From positions 77,924 to 141,923 of the forward strand of contig JBAPTR010000199.1 in assembly GCA_049282265.1 (NCBI GenBank): a stretch of 64,000 bases of DNA. The letters run 5' to 3'. Of the stretch, positions 27,209-35,775 are shown piece after piece; position 1 is the first letter of the stretch, and every line of letters starts with the position of its first letter. Below the pieces are notes generated by a model. That model did no database searches. It was not told the DNA's origin and saw only the letters and a list, made by a program, of their open reading frames with translations. Position numbers and translations under genes: made by a program. Source of the stretch: CAYUCJ01 sp049282265 (lineage in GTDB: Bacteria; Desulfobacterota; DSM-4660; Desulfatiglandales; Desulfatiglandaceae).

Positions 27209-27772
27209 ATGAGGATAACCGGCGGGCAGGCCAGAGGGAGGTTGCTGGCATCTCTGAAAGGGTTGGATATTCGGCCGACCTCTGATCGCGTCAGGGAGGC
27301 CATTTTCGATCTTATCGGTCATGAGATGGAGGGGAGGATTGTCCTTGATCTTTTCGCAGGCACGGGAAGTCTTGGGCTGGAGGCCCTCAGTCGTGGTGCC
27401 TCCACGGCATTTTTTGCGGATTATTCCCAAAAGGCTCTCACCATGATAAGAAAGAATATCGCCCTGTGTGACTTCGAGCATTGTAGCAGGGTCGTCAAAA
27501 GGGATTTGACGAGAGGCCTTCCGAAAGCATACCCTTTCCTGAAGAAAACTTTTCATCTTGTTTTCATGGATCCACCCTATAGTAAGGGTTTCATACCCAT
27601 GGTCCTTCAAAATCTGAGCACATCGCCGTCCCTCGCTGCACAATGTCTGATCGTGGCGGAATCTTCAAAGAATGAACAGCCCCTCTCACGAGTGGGTCCT
27701 ATTTCCATGCGTGACACCCGATCCTATGGAGATACCAGAATCACCATCTATTCTTACGAGGTCAAAAAATGA
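27209..27772 (+). CDS. rsmD: 16S rRNA (guanine966-N2)-methyltransferase RsmD
   Basis: SAM-dependent methyltransferase acting on the small subunit. 187 residues. RITGGQARGR start, RPTSDRVREAIFD, SAM loop LDLFAGTGSLGLEALSRGA, and the catalytic DPPY motif in FMDPPYSKGF. Overlaps coaD by 4 bases; the rsmD-coaD pair is a very common bacterial arrangement. Confidence 0.94.
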   Translation: MRITGGQARGRLLASLKGLDIRPTSDRVREAIFDLIGHEMEGRIVLDLFAGTGSLGLEALSRGASTAFFADYSQKALTMIRKNIALCDFEHCSRVVKRDLTRGLPKAYPFLKKTFHLVFMDPPYSKGFIPMVLQNLSTSPSLAAQCLIVAESSKNEQPLSRVGPISMRDTRSYGDTRITIYSYEVKK

Positions 27773-28266
27773 GCCAAAAATGTGCAATCTACCCTGGATC
27801 CTTCGACCCCATCACAAACGGTCACTTGAGCATTGTTGATCGCGCTCTGACGATATTCGATAAACTTACTATTGCTATTCTCACCAATCCACAAAAGGAA
27901 CCTCTTTTTTCCGTCAAAGAACGGATAGACATGATAAAAGAAAGTCTGAAGGGCTCGCCCAATGTGGAGGTGGATACATTTGGCGGGCTGCTGGTGGACT
28001 ATGCCATTGAAAAAAAGGCCAATGTCATATTGAGGGGCTTGAGGGCGCTCTCTGATTTCGAATATGAATTTCAGATGGCCCTCATGAACAGGAAATTAAA
28101 CCGGGAAGTCCAATCCCTGTTTCTGATGACCGACTACAAATGGTTCTATATCAGTTCAACCATTATCAAAGAGGCCGCAGGCCTCGGGGGAGACATCAGT
28201 GGACTGGTCCCGAAAATTGTCGAGAAAAGACTCAAAGAAAAATTTCGAGATGCAAAAAATACTTGA
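27769..28266 (+). CDS. coaD: Pantetheine-phosphate adenylyltransferase
   Basis: Penultimate step of CoA synthesis: adenylates 4'-phosphopantetheine. 165 residues, standard length. AIYPGSFDPITNGHLSIV contains the T/HxGH nucleotidyltransferase motif; RGLRALSDFEYEFQMA and YISSTIIKEAA are also diagnostic. Translationally coupled to rsmD. Confidence 0.96.
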   Translation: MSQKCAIYPGSFDPITNGHLSIVDRALTIFDKLTIAILTNPQKEPLFSVKERIDMIKESLKGSPNVEVDTFGGLLVDYAIEKKANVILRGLRALSDFEYEFQMALMNRKLNREVQSLFLMTDYKWFYISSTIIKEAAGLGGDISGLVPKIVEKRLKEKFRDAKNT

Positions 28267-28291
28267 CACATTCGTCGCCATAAGACATAGT
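28263..28291 (+). promoter_or_regulatory. Probable promoter for ihfA overlapping the coaD stop
   Basis: TTGACA at 28263-28268, a 17-base spacer and CATAGT at 28286-28291. The -35 overlaps the coaD stop codon. The predicted leader to the ihfA GTG is about 60 bases. Confidence 0.45.
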
Positions 28292-28356
28292 GCTCGGACA
28301 ATAGATTGAAATGAATGGGCATTTTTGCCAAAAGCGTTGGATGAGGAGGATAAAAG

Positions 28357-28650
28357 GTGGCCCTGACGAAAGAAAAGCTCATTAACAACATTTATCATCA
28401 GGTTGGTCTCAGCAAGAGCCATTCCAGGCTTGTCGTCGAAACGCTTTTTGAAATACTGAAGCAGACTCTGGAGCGAGGAGAAGACCTCCTGATCAGTGGT
28501 TTTGGCAAGTTTGCTGTCAAGGAGAAATCCGCCAGGAGGGGAAGAAACCCACAGACCACTGAGGACCTCCAGCTGAGAGCCCGACGGGTAGTTGTTTTCA
28601 AAACCTCTGGAGTTTTGCGGAACAAAATCAATCGAAATTCTAAAGGCTGA
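28357..28650 (+). CDS. ihfA: HU/IHF-family nucleoid protein, IHF alpha-like
   Basis: DNA-bending protein. 97 residues from GTG 28357 with GAGGAGG (28343-28349) upstream. MALTKEKLINNIYHQVGLSK matches IHF alpha (ALTKAD-type) more than HU, and GFGKFAVKEKSARRGRNPQT is the beta-arm with the intercalating Pro (RNPQT). The last 11 bases overlap convergent rlpA. HU versus IHF assignment is by similarity of the N-terminus; the partner beta subunit is not in the window. Confidence 0.88.
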   Translation: MALTKEKLINNIYHQVGLSKSHSRLVVETLFEILKQTLERGEDLLISGFGKFAVKEKSARRGRNPQTTEDLQLRARRVVVFKTSGVLRNKINRNSKG

Positions 28651-29425
28651 CAATAAAGGCCTCTTCGAACCCAAGCCTTTCCAATTTTTTCTCAATTTCC
28701 GTGGCCTTCTGCAAGGTATTTGACCGACTAACCCTTAAGCGGTAAAGGGCCGATCCACCTGGGGGTTCGTAAATTTCAACCCTTACGTAATCATAGATCA
28801 CCTTGAGCCGTCTGGCGAGCCTCAATGCATTTTCTTTTTGGCGAAACGCCCCTATTTGCACCGTAAAATCCCCTTTTTCAAGGTCCCTGGCCTCGACCAC
28901 CGGTTCTTTTCCAAACCGTGAATCATGCTCTCCCACCTGTCTTGCCAGTGCCTCGACCCGCACCCTCCCGACACCCGGCCCAACCAGACCGATATCCTTG
29001 GCCGCCGCGTAGGAAAGGTCGATGATTCTCCCCTTGATGAAGGGGCCGCGATCGTTAACCCTGGCCACGGTCTGTTTTCTGTTTCTCAGATTCAGGACTC
29101 TCACATAGGTTCCCAGGGGCAGGGTCTTGTGGGCTGCGGTCTTTTGATACATGTCATATGTCTCGCCACTGGCCGTAGGTCGGCCATGAAATTTTCGCCC
29201 GTACCAGGATGCTTGACCTGTCTGGACGAACCCTTGGGAGTGGGGAAGTGGATAGTACCGCTCTCCATTGATCACATAGGGCCTGAAACCCGGACCCAGC
29301 TTTCCCGGCGGGATAACCACCGTTTTCTCCGGAGTCGGGGGCCATTTGACGTTTTCACTGGGCCCGGTGCAGGAGGCGGCAGCGCATAGCATGAGCAAAA
29401 GCAGTGAAAAAAGAAGTCTATTCAC
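28640..29425 (-). CDS. rlpA: RlpA-family lipoprotein with SPOR domain
   Basis: Septal-ring lytic transglycosylase family, acting on peptidoglycan lacking stem peptides. 261 residues from GTG 29425, selected because GAGGAG lies 7 bases upstream; an ATG at 29455 lacks an SD. Lipobox CAAASC gives an acylated Cys near residue 19. Double-psi beta-barrel with ASWYGRKFHGRPTASGE, PLGTYVRVLNLRN and VNDRGPF, then a C-terminal SPOR domain (FTVQIGAFRQKENALRLA). The Asp in NDRGPF is the catalytic position in RlpA. Convergent and slightly overlapping with ihfA. Confidence 0.92.
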   Translation of the reverse strand: MNRLLFSLLLLMLCAAASCTGPSENVKWPPTPEKTVVIPPGKLGPGFRPYVINGERYYPLPHSQGFVQTGQASWYGRKFHGRPTASGETYDMYQKTAAHKTLPLGTYVRVLNLRNRKQTVARVNDRGPFIKGRIIDLSYAAAKDIGLVGPGVGRVRVEALARQVGEHDSRFGKEPVVEARDLEKGDFTVQIGAFRQKENALRLARRLKVIYDYVRVEIYEPPGGSALYRLRVSRSNTLQKATEIEKKLERLGFEEAFIVSL

Positions 29426-29548
29426 ATCTATTCTCCTCGGTAACGTGGGTATCATGTGAGCATATCACGGACGATATTACCAGAGGCACCATATTTTTCA
29501 ACCCTGTTTCTCATATGGGGAGATCCATCCGTCCCTTTTCGATTTTTC

Positions 29549-29612
29549 TTGACACTTTCTCGTATTTTTTCTATCTTCACATCATAACTATATTGTAACT
29601 ATAATGTAGTTA
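29549..29612 (+). promoter_or_regulatory. Promoter(s) and palindromic operator of the aromatic ring-cleavage operon
   Basis: Two overlapping promoter candidates: TTGACA (29549-29554), 17 bases, TATCTT (29572-29577); and TTCACA (29576-29581), 18 bases, TATAAT (29600-29605). The second -10 lies inside a perfect palindrome TAACTATAATGTAGTTA (29596-29612, 6-bp arms, 5-base centre), with an extra half-site TAACTATA at 29585-29592. The geometry fits a repressor that blocks RNA polymerase, TetR-like in size. No regulator gene is adjacent. Confidence 0.5.
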
Positions 29613-29673
29613 TTATCGCGTGAACATCTCTTGAAAGTGAATGGTTGAAGACTCATTAAAGAGAGGATAACTC

Positions 29674-30426
29674 ATGAGACTTGAAAACAAAATTGCATTG
29701 GTAACGGGAAGCAGCCGTGGCGTCGGAAGGGCCGTTGCATTGGGTTTTGCCGGAGAAGGCGCACACGTGGTGATCAACTACACCTCCAATGAAAAAGCAG
29801 CCGGTGAAGTTGTCGATGCCATAGAACAAAGGGGCTGCAAGGCCATAGCCCTGAAAGCCGATGTCGCAAAGAAAGAGGAAGTCGAAAATCTTGTGGAACA
29901 GGCTGTGAAGACCTTTGGAAGGATAGATGTTCTCGTCAACAATGCCGGTTTCACCCGTCCTTCCATGATGTTGAAGATGACTGAGGAACAGTGGGACCAG
30001 GTGGTGGACATCCACCTCAAAGGGGCCTTTCTCTGCAGCCAGGCCGTGGGAAGGCATATGAAGGAACAACAGAGCGGCAAAATCATCAATGTCACCTCCG
30101 TGGCCGGTCTGGTGGGTACGGTGGGCCAGGCCAACTACAGTGCGGCAAAAGGCGGTATTATCAGTCTGACCAAATCCATGGCCAGGGAACTTGCCAGATA
30201 CGGCGTATGTGTCAACGTCATTTCCCTAGGGATAGTGGCGACTGATATGACCGAAAAGATCCGTACGGATGAAAAACTCAAGGAAATCTATATGAACCGG
30301 ATCCTGTTGAAACGCTTTGCGGAGCCGGATGATATTTCGCCCGCCTTCGCATTTTTCGCCTCTGACGAAAGCAGTTATATCACCGGCCAGCTCCTTTGTG
30401 TGGACGGTGGCTATGGGATGATTTGA
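29674..30426 (+). CDS. Short-chain dehydrogenase/reductase, FabG-like
   Basis: NAD(P)-dependent classical SDR of 250 residues. Cofactor motif TGSSRGVG at residues 11-18, NNAG at 89-92, catalytic Ser142, Tyr155 and Lys159 (YSAAK), and the C-terminal GQLLCVDGGYGM of FabG-like enzymes. First gene of the ring-cleavage operon, 41 bases before had. FabG-like SDRs often act on 3-hydroxyacyl-CoA, so oxidation of 3-hydroxypimeloyl-CoA, the product of Oah, is a reasonable role here; a reductase in lipid synthesis is the alternative. SD GAGAGGA before ATG 29674. Confidence 0.85.
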   Translation: MRLENKIALVTGSSRGVGRAVALGFAGEGAHVVINYTSNEKAAGEVVDAIEQRGCKAIALKADVAKKEEVENLVEQAVKTFGRIDVLVNNAGFTRPSMMLKMTEEQWDQVVDIHLKGAFLCSQAVGRHMKEQQSGKIINVTSVAGLVGTVGQANYSAAKGGIISLTKSMARELARYGVCVNVISLGIVATDMTEKIRTDEKLKEIYMNRILLKRFAEPDDISPAFAFFASDESSYITGQLLCVDGGYGMI

Positions 30427-30467
30427 GATATTCAACATAAATATTCATGAATATTAGGGAGGACAAA

Positions 30468-31577
30468 ATGGGAACACTACCTGACAAGATACTCACCTGG
30501 CAAATGGTCCAACCCACCATGCGTGATCGAGAGACCGGGGAAGTAACCCCCGGGAAAATGGAAAAGGCGGAAATCCCGTTACCGGGATTGGCCCCCGGTG
30601 AAGTGCTGGTAGAAGTCGCCGGCTGCGGCGTCTGTCATACGGATCTCGGATATTTCTACGACGGGGTGCCGACGGTCTCCAAACCGCCCCTCACTCTGGG
30701 CCATGAAATCGCAGGGACAGTGGTGGCCGGCGACGAGGCCTGGATGGGCAAAGAGGTGATTATTCCGGCCGTCATGCCCTGTCGCAAATGTATCCTCTGC
30801 AAGACGGGGCTTGGCAATAGATGCCTGGCCCAGAAGATGCCCGGAAACAGCCTGGGACTTTACGGGGGATTTTCCAGCCACATCCCTGTTCCGAGCATTG
30901 ATCTCTGTGAAGTCAAAGATCGGGGGGATATGCCCCTTGCCCACCTGGCCGTGGTTGCCGATGCCGGCACCACGCCATACCAGGCCGCCAAAAGGGCCGA
31001 TCTACAACCCGGCGACAATGTTGTTGTCATAGGGATAACAGGCGGTGTGGGTCAGTACATGGGGCAAGTTGCAAAGGCCCTGGGTGCGAAGACGGTGGTG
31101 GGAATTGCCCGTAATCAGGAAAAACTTGACCGGGCACTGCAATACGGTGCGGATTTTGTGATCAACTCCACCGATAAGGATGCACGGGCCATCTCCAAGG
31201 AATTCAAAGGGTTGTGCAAGGGGAAGGGCCTTCCCAACTTTGGATGGAAGATCTTCGAGGTAACGGGCGTGAAACCCGGCCAGGAAATTGGACTCTCTCT
31301 CCTGAGCTTCACCGGAAAGTTGATCGTCGTAGGTTTTGGCCTGGCCAAGACGGAATACGCCATCGGTCGCCTCATGGCCTTTAACGCGGATATCCTCGGC
31401 ACCTGGGGATGCCTGCCGGAATATTATCCCATCGTCATGGATATGGTCCTGAGCAAGAAGATCGATATTGGACCCTTTGTAGAGACAAGGCCCATGAGTT
31501 CCATTGTGGAAACCTTTGAAGAAGTGCACAAAGCGGGGTCCCCGGCCAAGCGCATCGTCCTGACACCGGATTTCTAG
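30468..31577 (+). CDS. had: 6-hydroxycyclohex-1-ene-1-carbonyl-CoA dehydrogenase
   Basis: Zinc-type medium-chain dehydrogenase that oxidises 6-hydroxycyclohexenoyl-CoA to the 6-oxo compound with NAD+, in the benzoyl-CoA pathway of anaerobes. 369 residues from ATG 30468, with AGGGAGGA just upstream. Catalytic zinc site begins at Cys53 (GCGVCHTD) with GHEIAG, structural zinc CRKCILCKTGLGNRC, Rossmann VIGITGGVGQYMGQVA. The long N-terminal part (DKILTWQMVQPT) and the TGVKPGQEIGLSLL region resemble Had/BamQ. oah follows, as in characterised clusters, which strengthens the assignment. Confidence 0.85.
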   Translation: MGTLPDKILTWQMVQPTMRDRETGEVTPGKMEKAEIPLPGLAPGEVLVEVAGCGVCHTDLGYFYDGVPTVSKPPLTLGHEIAGTVVAGDEAWMGKEVIIPAVMPCRKCILCKTGLGNRCLAQKMPGNSLGLYGGFSSHIPVPSIDLCEVKDRGDMPLAHLAVVADAGTTPYQAAKRADLQPGDNVVVIGITGGVGQYMGQVAKALGAKTVVGIARNQEKLDRALQYGADFVINSTDKDARAISKEFKGLCKGKGLPNFGWKIFEVTGVKPGQEIGLSLLSFTGKLIVVGFGLAKTEYAIGRLMAFNADILGTWGCLPEYYPIVMDMVLSKKIDIGPFVETRPMSSIVETFEEVHKAGSPAKRIVLTPDF

Positions 31578-31701
31578 TCGATTGCTCTTGGAAACACCCG
31601 TTTAGAATCGCAGGACAAGGTGTTTTTCCGTACCAAGTTGTCGGAAAACCCGATAGCCGCCGTTGGCGGCATACTCAAAAGAAATAAAGGAGGATAAGAT
31701 C

Positions 31702-32838
31702 ATGAGTTTGGAATGGATGCCGAGAGATAATGAAAAAAAAGATCACTTGCTGCACACAGAAGTTCACTGGGGGACCGAGCCACCGTGCGTGGTGTACGAG
31801 AAGAAACCCCTGATGGACCCAAAAGGCAACGCGGTGGAAGGCCTTTACGTGGCCTGGATCCGCCTCAACAACCCGAAACAATATAATTCCTACACCACCG
31901 AGATGGTGAAAGGCGTCATCGCCGGTTTTGAGAACGCCTCGCTGGATAGGAGTGTTGTTTCAGTCGTTTTTACCGGTACCGGGCCCTACTCCTTCTGCAC
32001 GGGCGGAAACACCAGGGAATACAGCGAATTCTACAGCCTCCGATCTGATGAGTACGGACAGTACATGGAACTTTTCAACCACATGGTGGATTCAATCCTC
32101 GCGTGCAAGAAACCCGTCATCTGCCGGGTAAACGGCATGAGGGTAGCCGGTGGTCAGGAGATCGGGATGGCATGTGATATCGCCATTTCCTCCGATCTGG
32201 CCATCTTTGGTCAGGCCGGACCGCGACATGGCTCCGCCCCTGACGGCGGATCATCCGATTTTCTCCCCTGGTATCTGAGCATTGAAGATGCCATGTGGAA
32301 CTGCGTCTCCTGTGAAATGTGGTCCGCTTATAAAATGAAGGCCAAGACCCTCATAAGCAAGGTGGTCCCTGTGATGAAGGTTGATGAGAAATGGGTAAGG
32401 AACCCCATGATCATTACCGACAAGTATGTGGAAGATGGTGAGATTGTCTACGGCGAATTCAAAAGCGGCGACGAGATGAAAGAGGCACGGACCTTTGTGA
32501 AGGAAAATCAGCCCAACGCAAATTTCGAACTCCTCGACAAGGAAGTGGACAAGATCGTGTGGACATTTGCGAATCTCTTTCCCGGCTGTCTCATCAAGTC
32601 CATTGACAGTGTGCGCGCCAAGAAGAAATTCTTCTGGGATTACTCCAAAAACTACAACAGGCACTGGCTGGCGGCAAATATGGGCGGGGAGGCGTTCCTC
32701 GGTTTCGGCGCCTTCAATACCAAAAAAATCACCGGCAAAGATACCATAGATTTCCTGAAATTCCGCCAGGATATTGCGGAATGCAAGACCTGGGATATGG
32801 ATATGTTTGCAGAAGTCATGGGGAAACCCCAGGAATAA
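31702..32838 (+). CDS. oah: 6-oxocyclohex-1-ene-1-carbonyl-CoA hydrolase (ring opening), BamA-type
   Basis: Crotonase-fold enzyme that adds water and hydrolytically opens the ring, giving 3-hydroxypimeloyl-CoA; the bamA marker gene of anaerobic aromatic degraders. 378 residues from ATG 31702, after AAGGAGG. Longer than ordinary enoyl-CoA hydratases (about 260) because of the N- and C-terminal extensions typical of Oah. EGLYVAWIRLNNPKQYNSY, FCTGGNTREYSEFYS, NGMRVAGGQEIGMACDIA and GPRHGSAPDGGSSDFLPW are characteristic. A strong terminator follows. Identity is well supported by length, motifs and neighbours. Confidence 0.92.
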   Translation: MSLEWMPRDNEKKDHLLHTEVHWGTEPPCVVYEKKPLMDPKGNAVEGLYVAWIRLNNPKQYNSYTTEMVKGVIAGFENASLDRSVVSVVFTGTGPYSFCTGGNTREYSEFYSLRSDEYGQYMELFNHMVDSILACKKPVICRVNGMRVAGGQEIGMACDIAISSDLAIFGQAGPRHGSAPDGGSSDFLPWYLSIEDAMWNCVSCEMWSAYKMKAKTLISKVVPVMKVDEKWVRNPMIITDKYVEDGEIVYGEFKSGDEMKEARTFVKENQPNANFELLDKEVDKIVWTFANLFPGCLIKSIDSVRAKKKFFWDYSKNYNRHWLAANMGGEAFLGFGAFNTKKITGKDTIDFLKFRQDIAECKTWDMDMFAEVMGKPQE

Positions 32839-32864
32839 GTGTTCTGACACATTGGCACGTCGTT

Positions 32865-32906
32865 ATGGCAGGCCGGGTTTCTTCAATCCTCGGCCTGCCA
32901 TTTTTT
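32865..32906 (+). terminator. Rho-independent terminator after oah
   Basis: Perfect 11-bp stem ATGGCAGGCCG / CGGCCTGCCAT (32865-32875 and 32891-32901) with a 15-base loop, followed by a run of T to 32906. It separates the SDR-had-oah transcript from dch. The gap 32839-33240 otherwise holds repeat copy 3. Confidence 0.9.
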
Positions 32907-32964
32907 CATATGAAATCATTTGAACGGCTTCCAAGGAAGTCGTTTCATTCACCGGAGCTCAAGA

Positions 32965-33158
32965 GGAGAACCTGAGGGTCTTTTTCGGCCGCTTTTTCAT
33001 AGTGCACTTGGCACCAGACGCCAACATGGACGGCTGTTTGGGGTTTACGCCTCGGGAAGCTTGGCGCTCTCCAATGACTACCCTTAAACCCCAAATGGGC
33101 GTCCATTCCCTCCGAAGTGTTTAGAAAGGGTCTGAAAAAGAGTGTCAGGTTCGGCTCC
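32965..33158 (+). repeat. Dispersed hairpin repeat family A, copy 3
   Basis: 194-bp core with outer arms (GAACCTGAGGGTCTTTTTC left, GAAAAAGAGTGTCAGGTTC right) and inner arms GTTTGGGGTTTACG / TAAACCCCAAAT. Flanks are conserved with copy 1 in the same direction: AAGTCGTTTCATTCACCGGA on the left (32937 on) and a GCTGCCGTTTGCGGC hairpin on the right, ending near GATTCCATCA at 33209-33218. Confidence 0.85.
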
Positions 33159-33240
33159 ACTTCGTTCCTCATAGGCTGCCGTTTGCGGCGTAAACCGGCT
33201 TTTACGATTCCATCAATTATGATTAAAAGAGGGAACTTCC

Positions 33241-34008
33241 ATGGATTATGAAAATATTGAAACCCGTTTTGAAGAAGGACTGGGGACCATTACCCTGAAC
33301 AGGCCCCCTGTGAATATCATGAACATTGCCATGATGGAAGAGATCAATGATGTCCTGGAGGCCTGGCAGGGCCAAAAGGATCTCAAGGTGGTGCTGTTCA
33401 ACGCCAAGGGAAAGTGCTTTTCAGCAGGTGTGGATGTGGGTGAGCATATGGGAGACCTGGCACCGAAGATGATAGGCGCCTTTCACAGGATGTTCCGCCT
33501 CATGGACAAACTCGGGGTCCTGACCGTGGCATCCGTATACGGTTCCTGCCTGGGTGGGGGATGCGAGTTGGCCATCTTTTGTGACCTGGCCATCGCGGCC
33601 GAAAACAGCAAGATCGGACAGCCCGAGATCCAGGTGGGTGTCTTTCCCCCTATCGCTGCCTATATCATGCCCCGCATCATGGGCCGAAAGGCCGCCATAG
33701 AGCTCATCTGCTCAGGCAGGATCATATCCGCAGAAGAAGCCGGCCGAATGGGTCTGGTCAATCGAGTCGTTTCCACCCAGAACCTGGAGGCGGAAACGGA
33801 AGGCTTTCTGAAACCCTATCTGAGACTCAGCGCCGAGGTTCTCAGAAAAACAAAAAAGGCCATCACCGCTGGACTCACGGACGACCTGGAACCCGCCCTC
33901 AAGCGCATAGAAGAAATCTATCTCGATGAACTCATGAAAACTTCGGACGCGCAGGAAGGCTTGCATGCCTTTCTGGAAAAACGAAAACCGGCCTGGAAGA
34001 ACGAATAG
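33241..34008 (+). CDS. dch: Cyclohexa-1,5-diene-1-carbonyl-CoA hydratase
   Basis: Crotonase-family hydratase that adds water to the dienoyl-CoA made by benzoyl-CoA reductase, forming 6-hydroxycyclohexenoyl-CoA for Had. 255 residues. ITLNRPPVNIMNIAMMEEIN, CFSAGVDVGEH (oxyanion loop) and SCLGGGCELAIFCDLAIA are visible; the NRPPVNIM start and FSAGVDVGEH resemble Dch/BamR more than general enoyl-CoA hydratases. It sits directly beyond had-oah but behind a terminator and a repeat, so it is probably separately transcribed. A generic enoyl-CoA hydratase is the alternative. Confidence 0.78.
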   Translation: MDYENIETRFEEGLGTITLNRPPVNIMNIAMMEEINDVLEAWQGQKDLKVVLFNAKGKCFSAGVDVGEHMGDLAPKMIGAFHRMFRLMDKLGVLTVASVYGSCLGGGCELAIFCDLAIAAENSKIGQPEIQVGVFPPIAAYIMPRIMGRKAAIELICSGRIISAEEAGRMGLVNRVVSTQNLEAETEGFLKPYLRLSAEVLRKTKKAITAGLTDDLEPALKRIEEIYLDELMKTSDAQEGLHAFLEKRKPAWKNE

Positions 34009-34158
34009 GGTTTTGCCCGGAGCTTATGGGCGGCAGTAAAAAAGCACGGTGTGTGGATTGTCCCTTGGAATCGAGCAATTTCTGCTTATGTTATACGGCA
34101 AGAGGTGATCACCCCTCCCTGTGAGCACCATTCGATTCTCTAAACTCGAGGACAGCAG

Positions 34159-34971
34159 ATGACCCAAAAAGACTACTACCGGATACTGGACGTTGAGCGG
34201 GAAGCGGGACCGAAGGAGATCAGAGAGTCCTACCGGAAACTGGCCCTGAAATTCCACCCGGACAGAAACAGCAACAATCCCGAGGCGGCCTCAAGGATGA
34301 AAGAAATCAACGAGGCCTACGCCGCCCTCTCCGATCCTGAAAAGAAAAGCCGCTATGACAACCTGCGTCAGACTTACGGCTCCTCGGCCTATGACCATTT
34401 CAGAAACACCTACTCCGAACAGGATATATTCAAGGGATCGGACGTCAGACAGATCTTTGAGGAAATCAGCAGGGCCTTTGGATTCAGGAGTTTCGATGAC
34501 GTCTTCGGGGAGGCCTACGGTCCGGGCTACCGGTCTTTCGATTTCAAGAGACCGGGAGGTTTCGGAAAGGTGTTCACCGGTGTCTACGGCGGAAAAGGCA
34601 GGGCGTCTGCGCCCCTCCATGGTCTTTCGGGAAGGCTCATCAAGTATGCTCTCAGGAAAAAATGGGGAATAGAACTTCCCGAAAGAGGGAAAGACCTTTT
34701 TGATCTGATTACCATCTCACCGACTCTTGCCCTGAGGGGTGGAAAGATCTCCTATACGAACAAGAGCGAAAGAAAGAAATTGATTGTCACTGTCCCGCCG
34801 GCCATCAGAGTCGGCCAGAAAATTCGTCTGAAAGGGATGGGAGGGCCAGGAAGGGGCGGAGGGGAGTCCGGAGATCTCTTTTTAAAGATACGGGTGAGGA
34901 ATATCCTTCTGCAGAAAGTGAAGACCTTTATGGATCGGTTGTGGGCATTTTTTTCCGTAAAGAGCAGCTGA
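34159..34971 (+). CDS. J-domain (DnaJ-like) co-chaperone without zinc finger
   Basis: 270 residues. N-terminal J domain (residues 4-66) with the HPD motif at 33-35 that stimulates DnaK ATPase. Then a Gly/Phe/Tyr-rich stretch (about 75-150; FRSFDDVFGEAYGPGYRSFD) and a single C-terminal peptide-binding-like domain with AIRVGQKIRLKGMGGPGRGG. No CxxCxGxG zinc repeats, so it is not DnaJ itself; it is CbpA-like but shortened to one C-terminal domain. Convergent with the UPF0280 gene. Client unknown. Confidence 0.8.
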   Translation: MTQKDYYRILDVEREAGPKEIRESYRKLALKFHPDRNSNNPEAASRMKEINEAYAALSDPEKKSRYDNLRQTYGSSAYDHFRNTYSEQDIFKGSDVRQIFEEISRAFGFRSFDDVFGEAYGPGYRSFDFKRPGGFGKVFTGVYGGKGRASAPLHGLSGRLIKYALRKKWGIELPERGKDLFDLITISPTLALRGGKISYTNKSERKKLIVTVPPAIRVGQKIRLKGMGGPGRGGGESGDLFLKIRVRNILLQKVKTFMDRLWAFFSVKSS

Positions 34972-34988
34972 CCGAGTAAAAACCCGCA

Positions 34989-35735
34989 CTAGAGGCTAAC
35001 CAGCTGGACATCTCCCCAGGTGACCAAAGTGTCATCGAGGATCATTACTCCCCCCAGAAGACCGGGGATTTTTCCTGCTATGGCGGCCGTCTTTTTGAGG
35101 TCTTTTTTCTCCCGAACCCGGTTTGCAAGGAAGGTAGCCGCCCCGTCAGCAAGAGCCGCCGAAGAAGCAAGAATCGTAACGGCGTGGGCCTTTCCAAGAC
35201 TCAGGGAATGCCCGATCCTCCCAGAAGATGTACATACCCCGAGCGGCATCTGTTCCGTCTCGATACAAAGCCCCAGCTTTTCACTCAACGGAGAATCTCC
35301 GGAAAAAATGGAAACAGTCAGTGGCCTGTCGGCCTTCAAGAAAACATCTCCGCCGTTCTCCACAATGACCTCTTTGGAAAAGCGCAGCAAACCCGTACCC
35401 ACCTCCTCTGCGAGGGCTCCGGCCACAGTGGCCATGGGACCTACCTTGGCGGTGCAGGCCGCTTCCATCATCATCCTCACCAGAGGTGGGGCGAGAGGGT
35501 CCAAGGGTTCAGGCACAAGTGATGTCTTAAAAGAAGGGTGGCTGAGGATGTAAGCTTCCAACTGGTGCCGATACGCGAGCAGAAGGTCGAGGGTCTCATC
35601 CTCGAGGCAGCGCTCCGCACTGATCCACAGATCGGTCTCTTTTACTACAATCCGAAAGGATAAGAGACCGCTTGAATGCAACCGGCTTCTGTAGGTGCGT
35701 TCACAATAGTCCTGTTTGCCAGGTTGTTTTGTCAT
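34989..35735 (-). CDS. UPF0280 family protein (ApbE-like fold)
   Basis: 248 residues from ATG 35735, the first ATG beyond the guaA stop; SD is weak. Sequence VGPMATVAGALAEEVG, VIVENGGDVFLK, VCTSSGRIGHSLSLGKAHAVTI and ALADGAATFLANRV is typical of UPF0280, distant relatives of the FMN transferase ApbE (compare NxGGD and TSS-H patterns). Cytoplasmic, no signal peptide. Function is not established; in several anaerobes these genes lie near C1 or redox genes. Downstream of guaA by 40 bases, probably on the same transcript. Confidence 0.75.
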   Translation of the reverse strand: MTKQPGKQDYCERTYRSRLHSSGLLSFRIVVKETDLWISAERCLEDETLDLLLAYRHQLEAYILSHPSFKTSLVPEPLDPLAPPLVRMMMEAACTAKVGPMATVAGALAEEVGTGLLRFSKEVIVENGGDVFLKADRPLTVSIFSGDSPLSEKLGLCIETEQMPLGVCTSSGRIGHSLSLGKAHAVTILASSAALADGAATFLANRVREKKDLKKTAAIAGKIPGLLGGVMILDDTLVTWGDVQLVSL

Positions 35736-35775
35736 CCGACACTTGTTGCCTTTCAAAATACGCGTTTGAGGAAGG

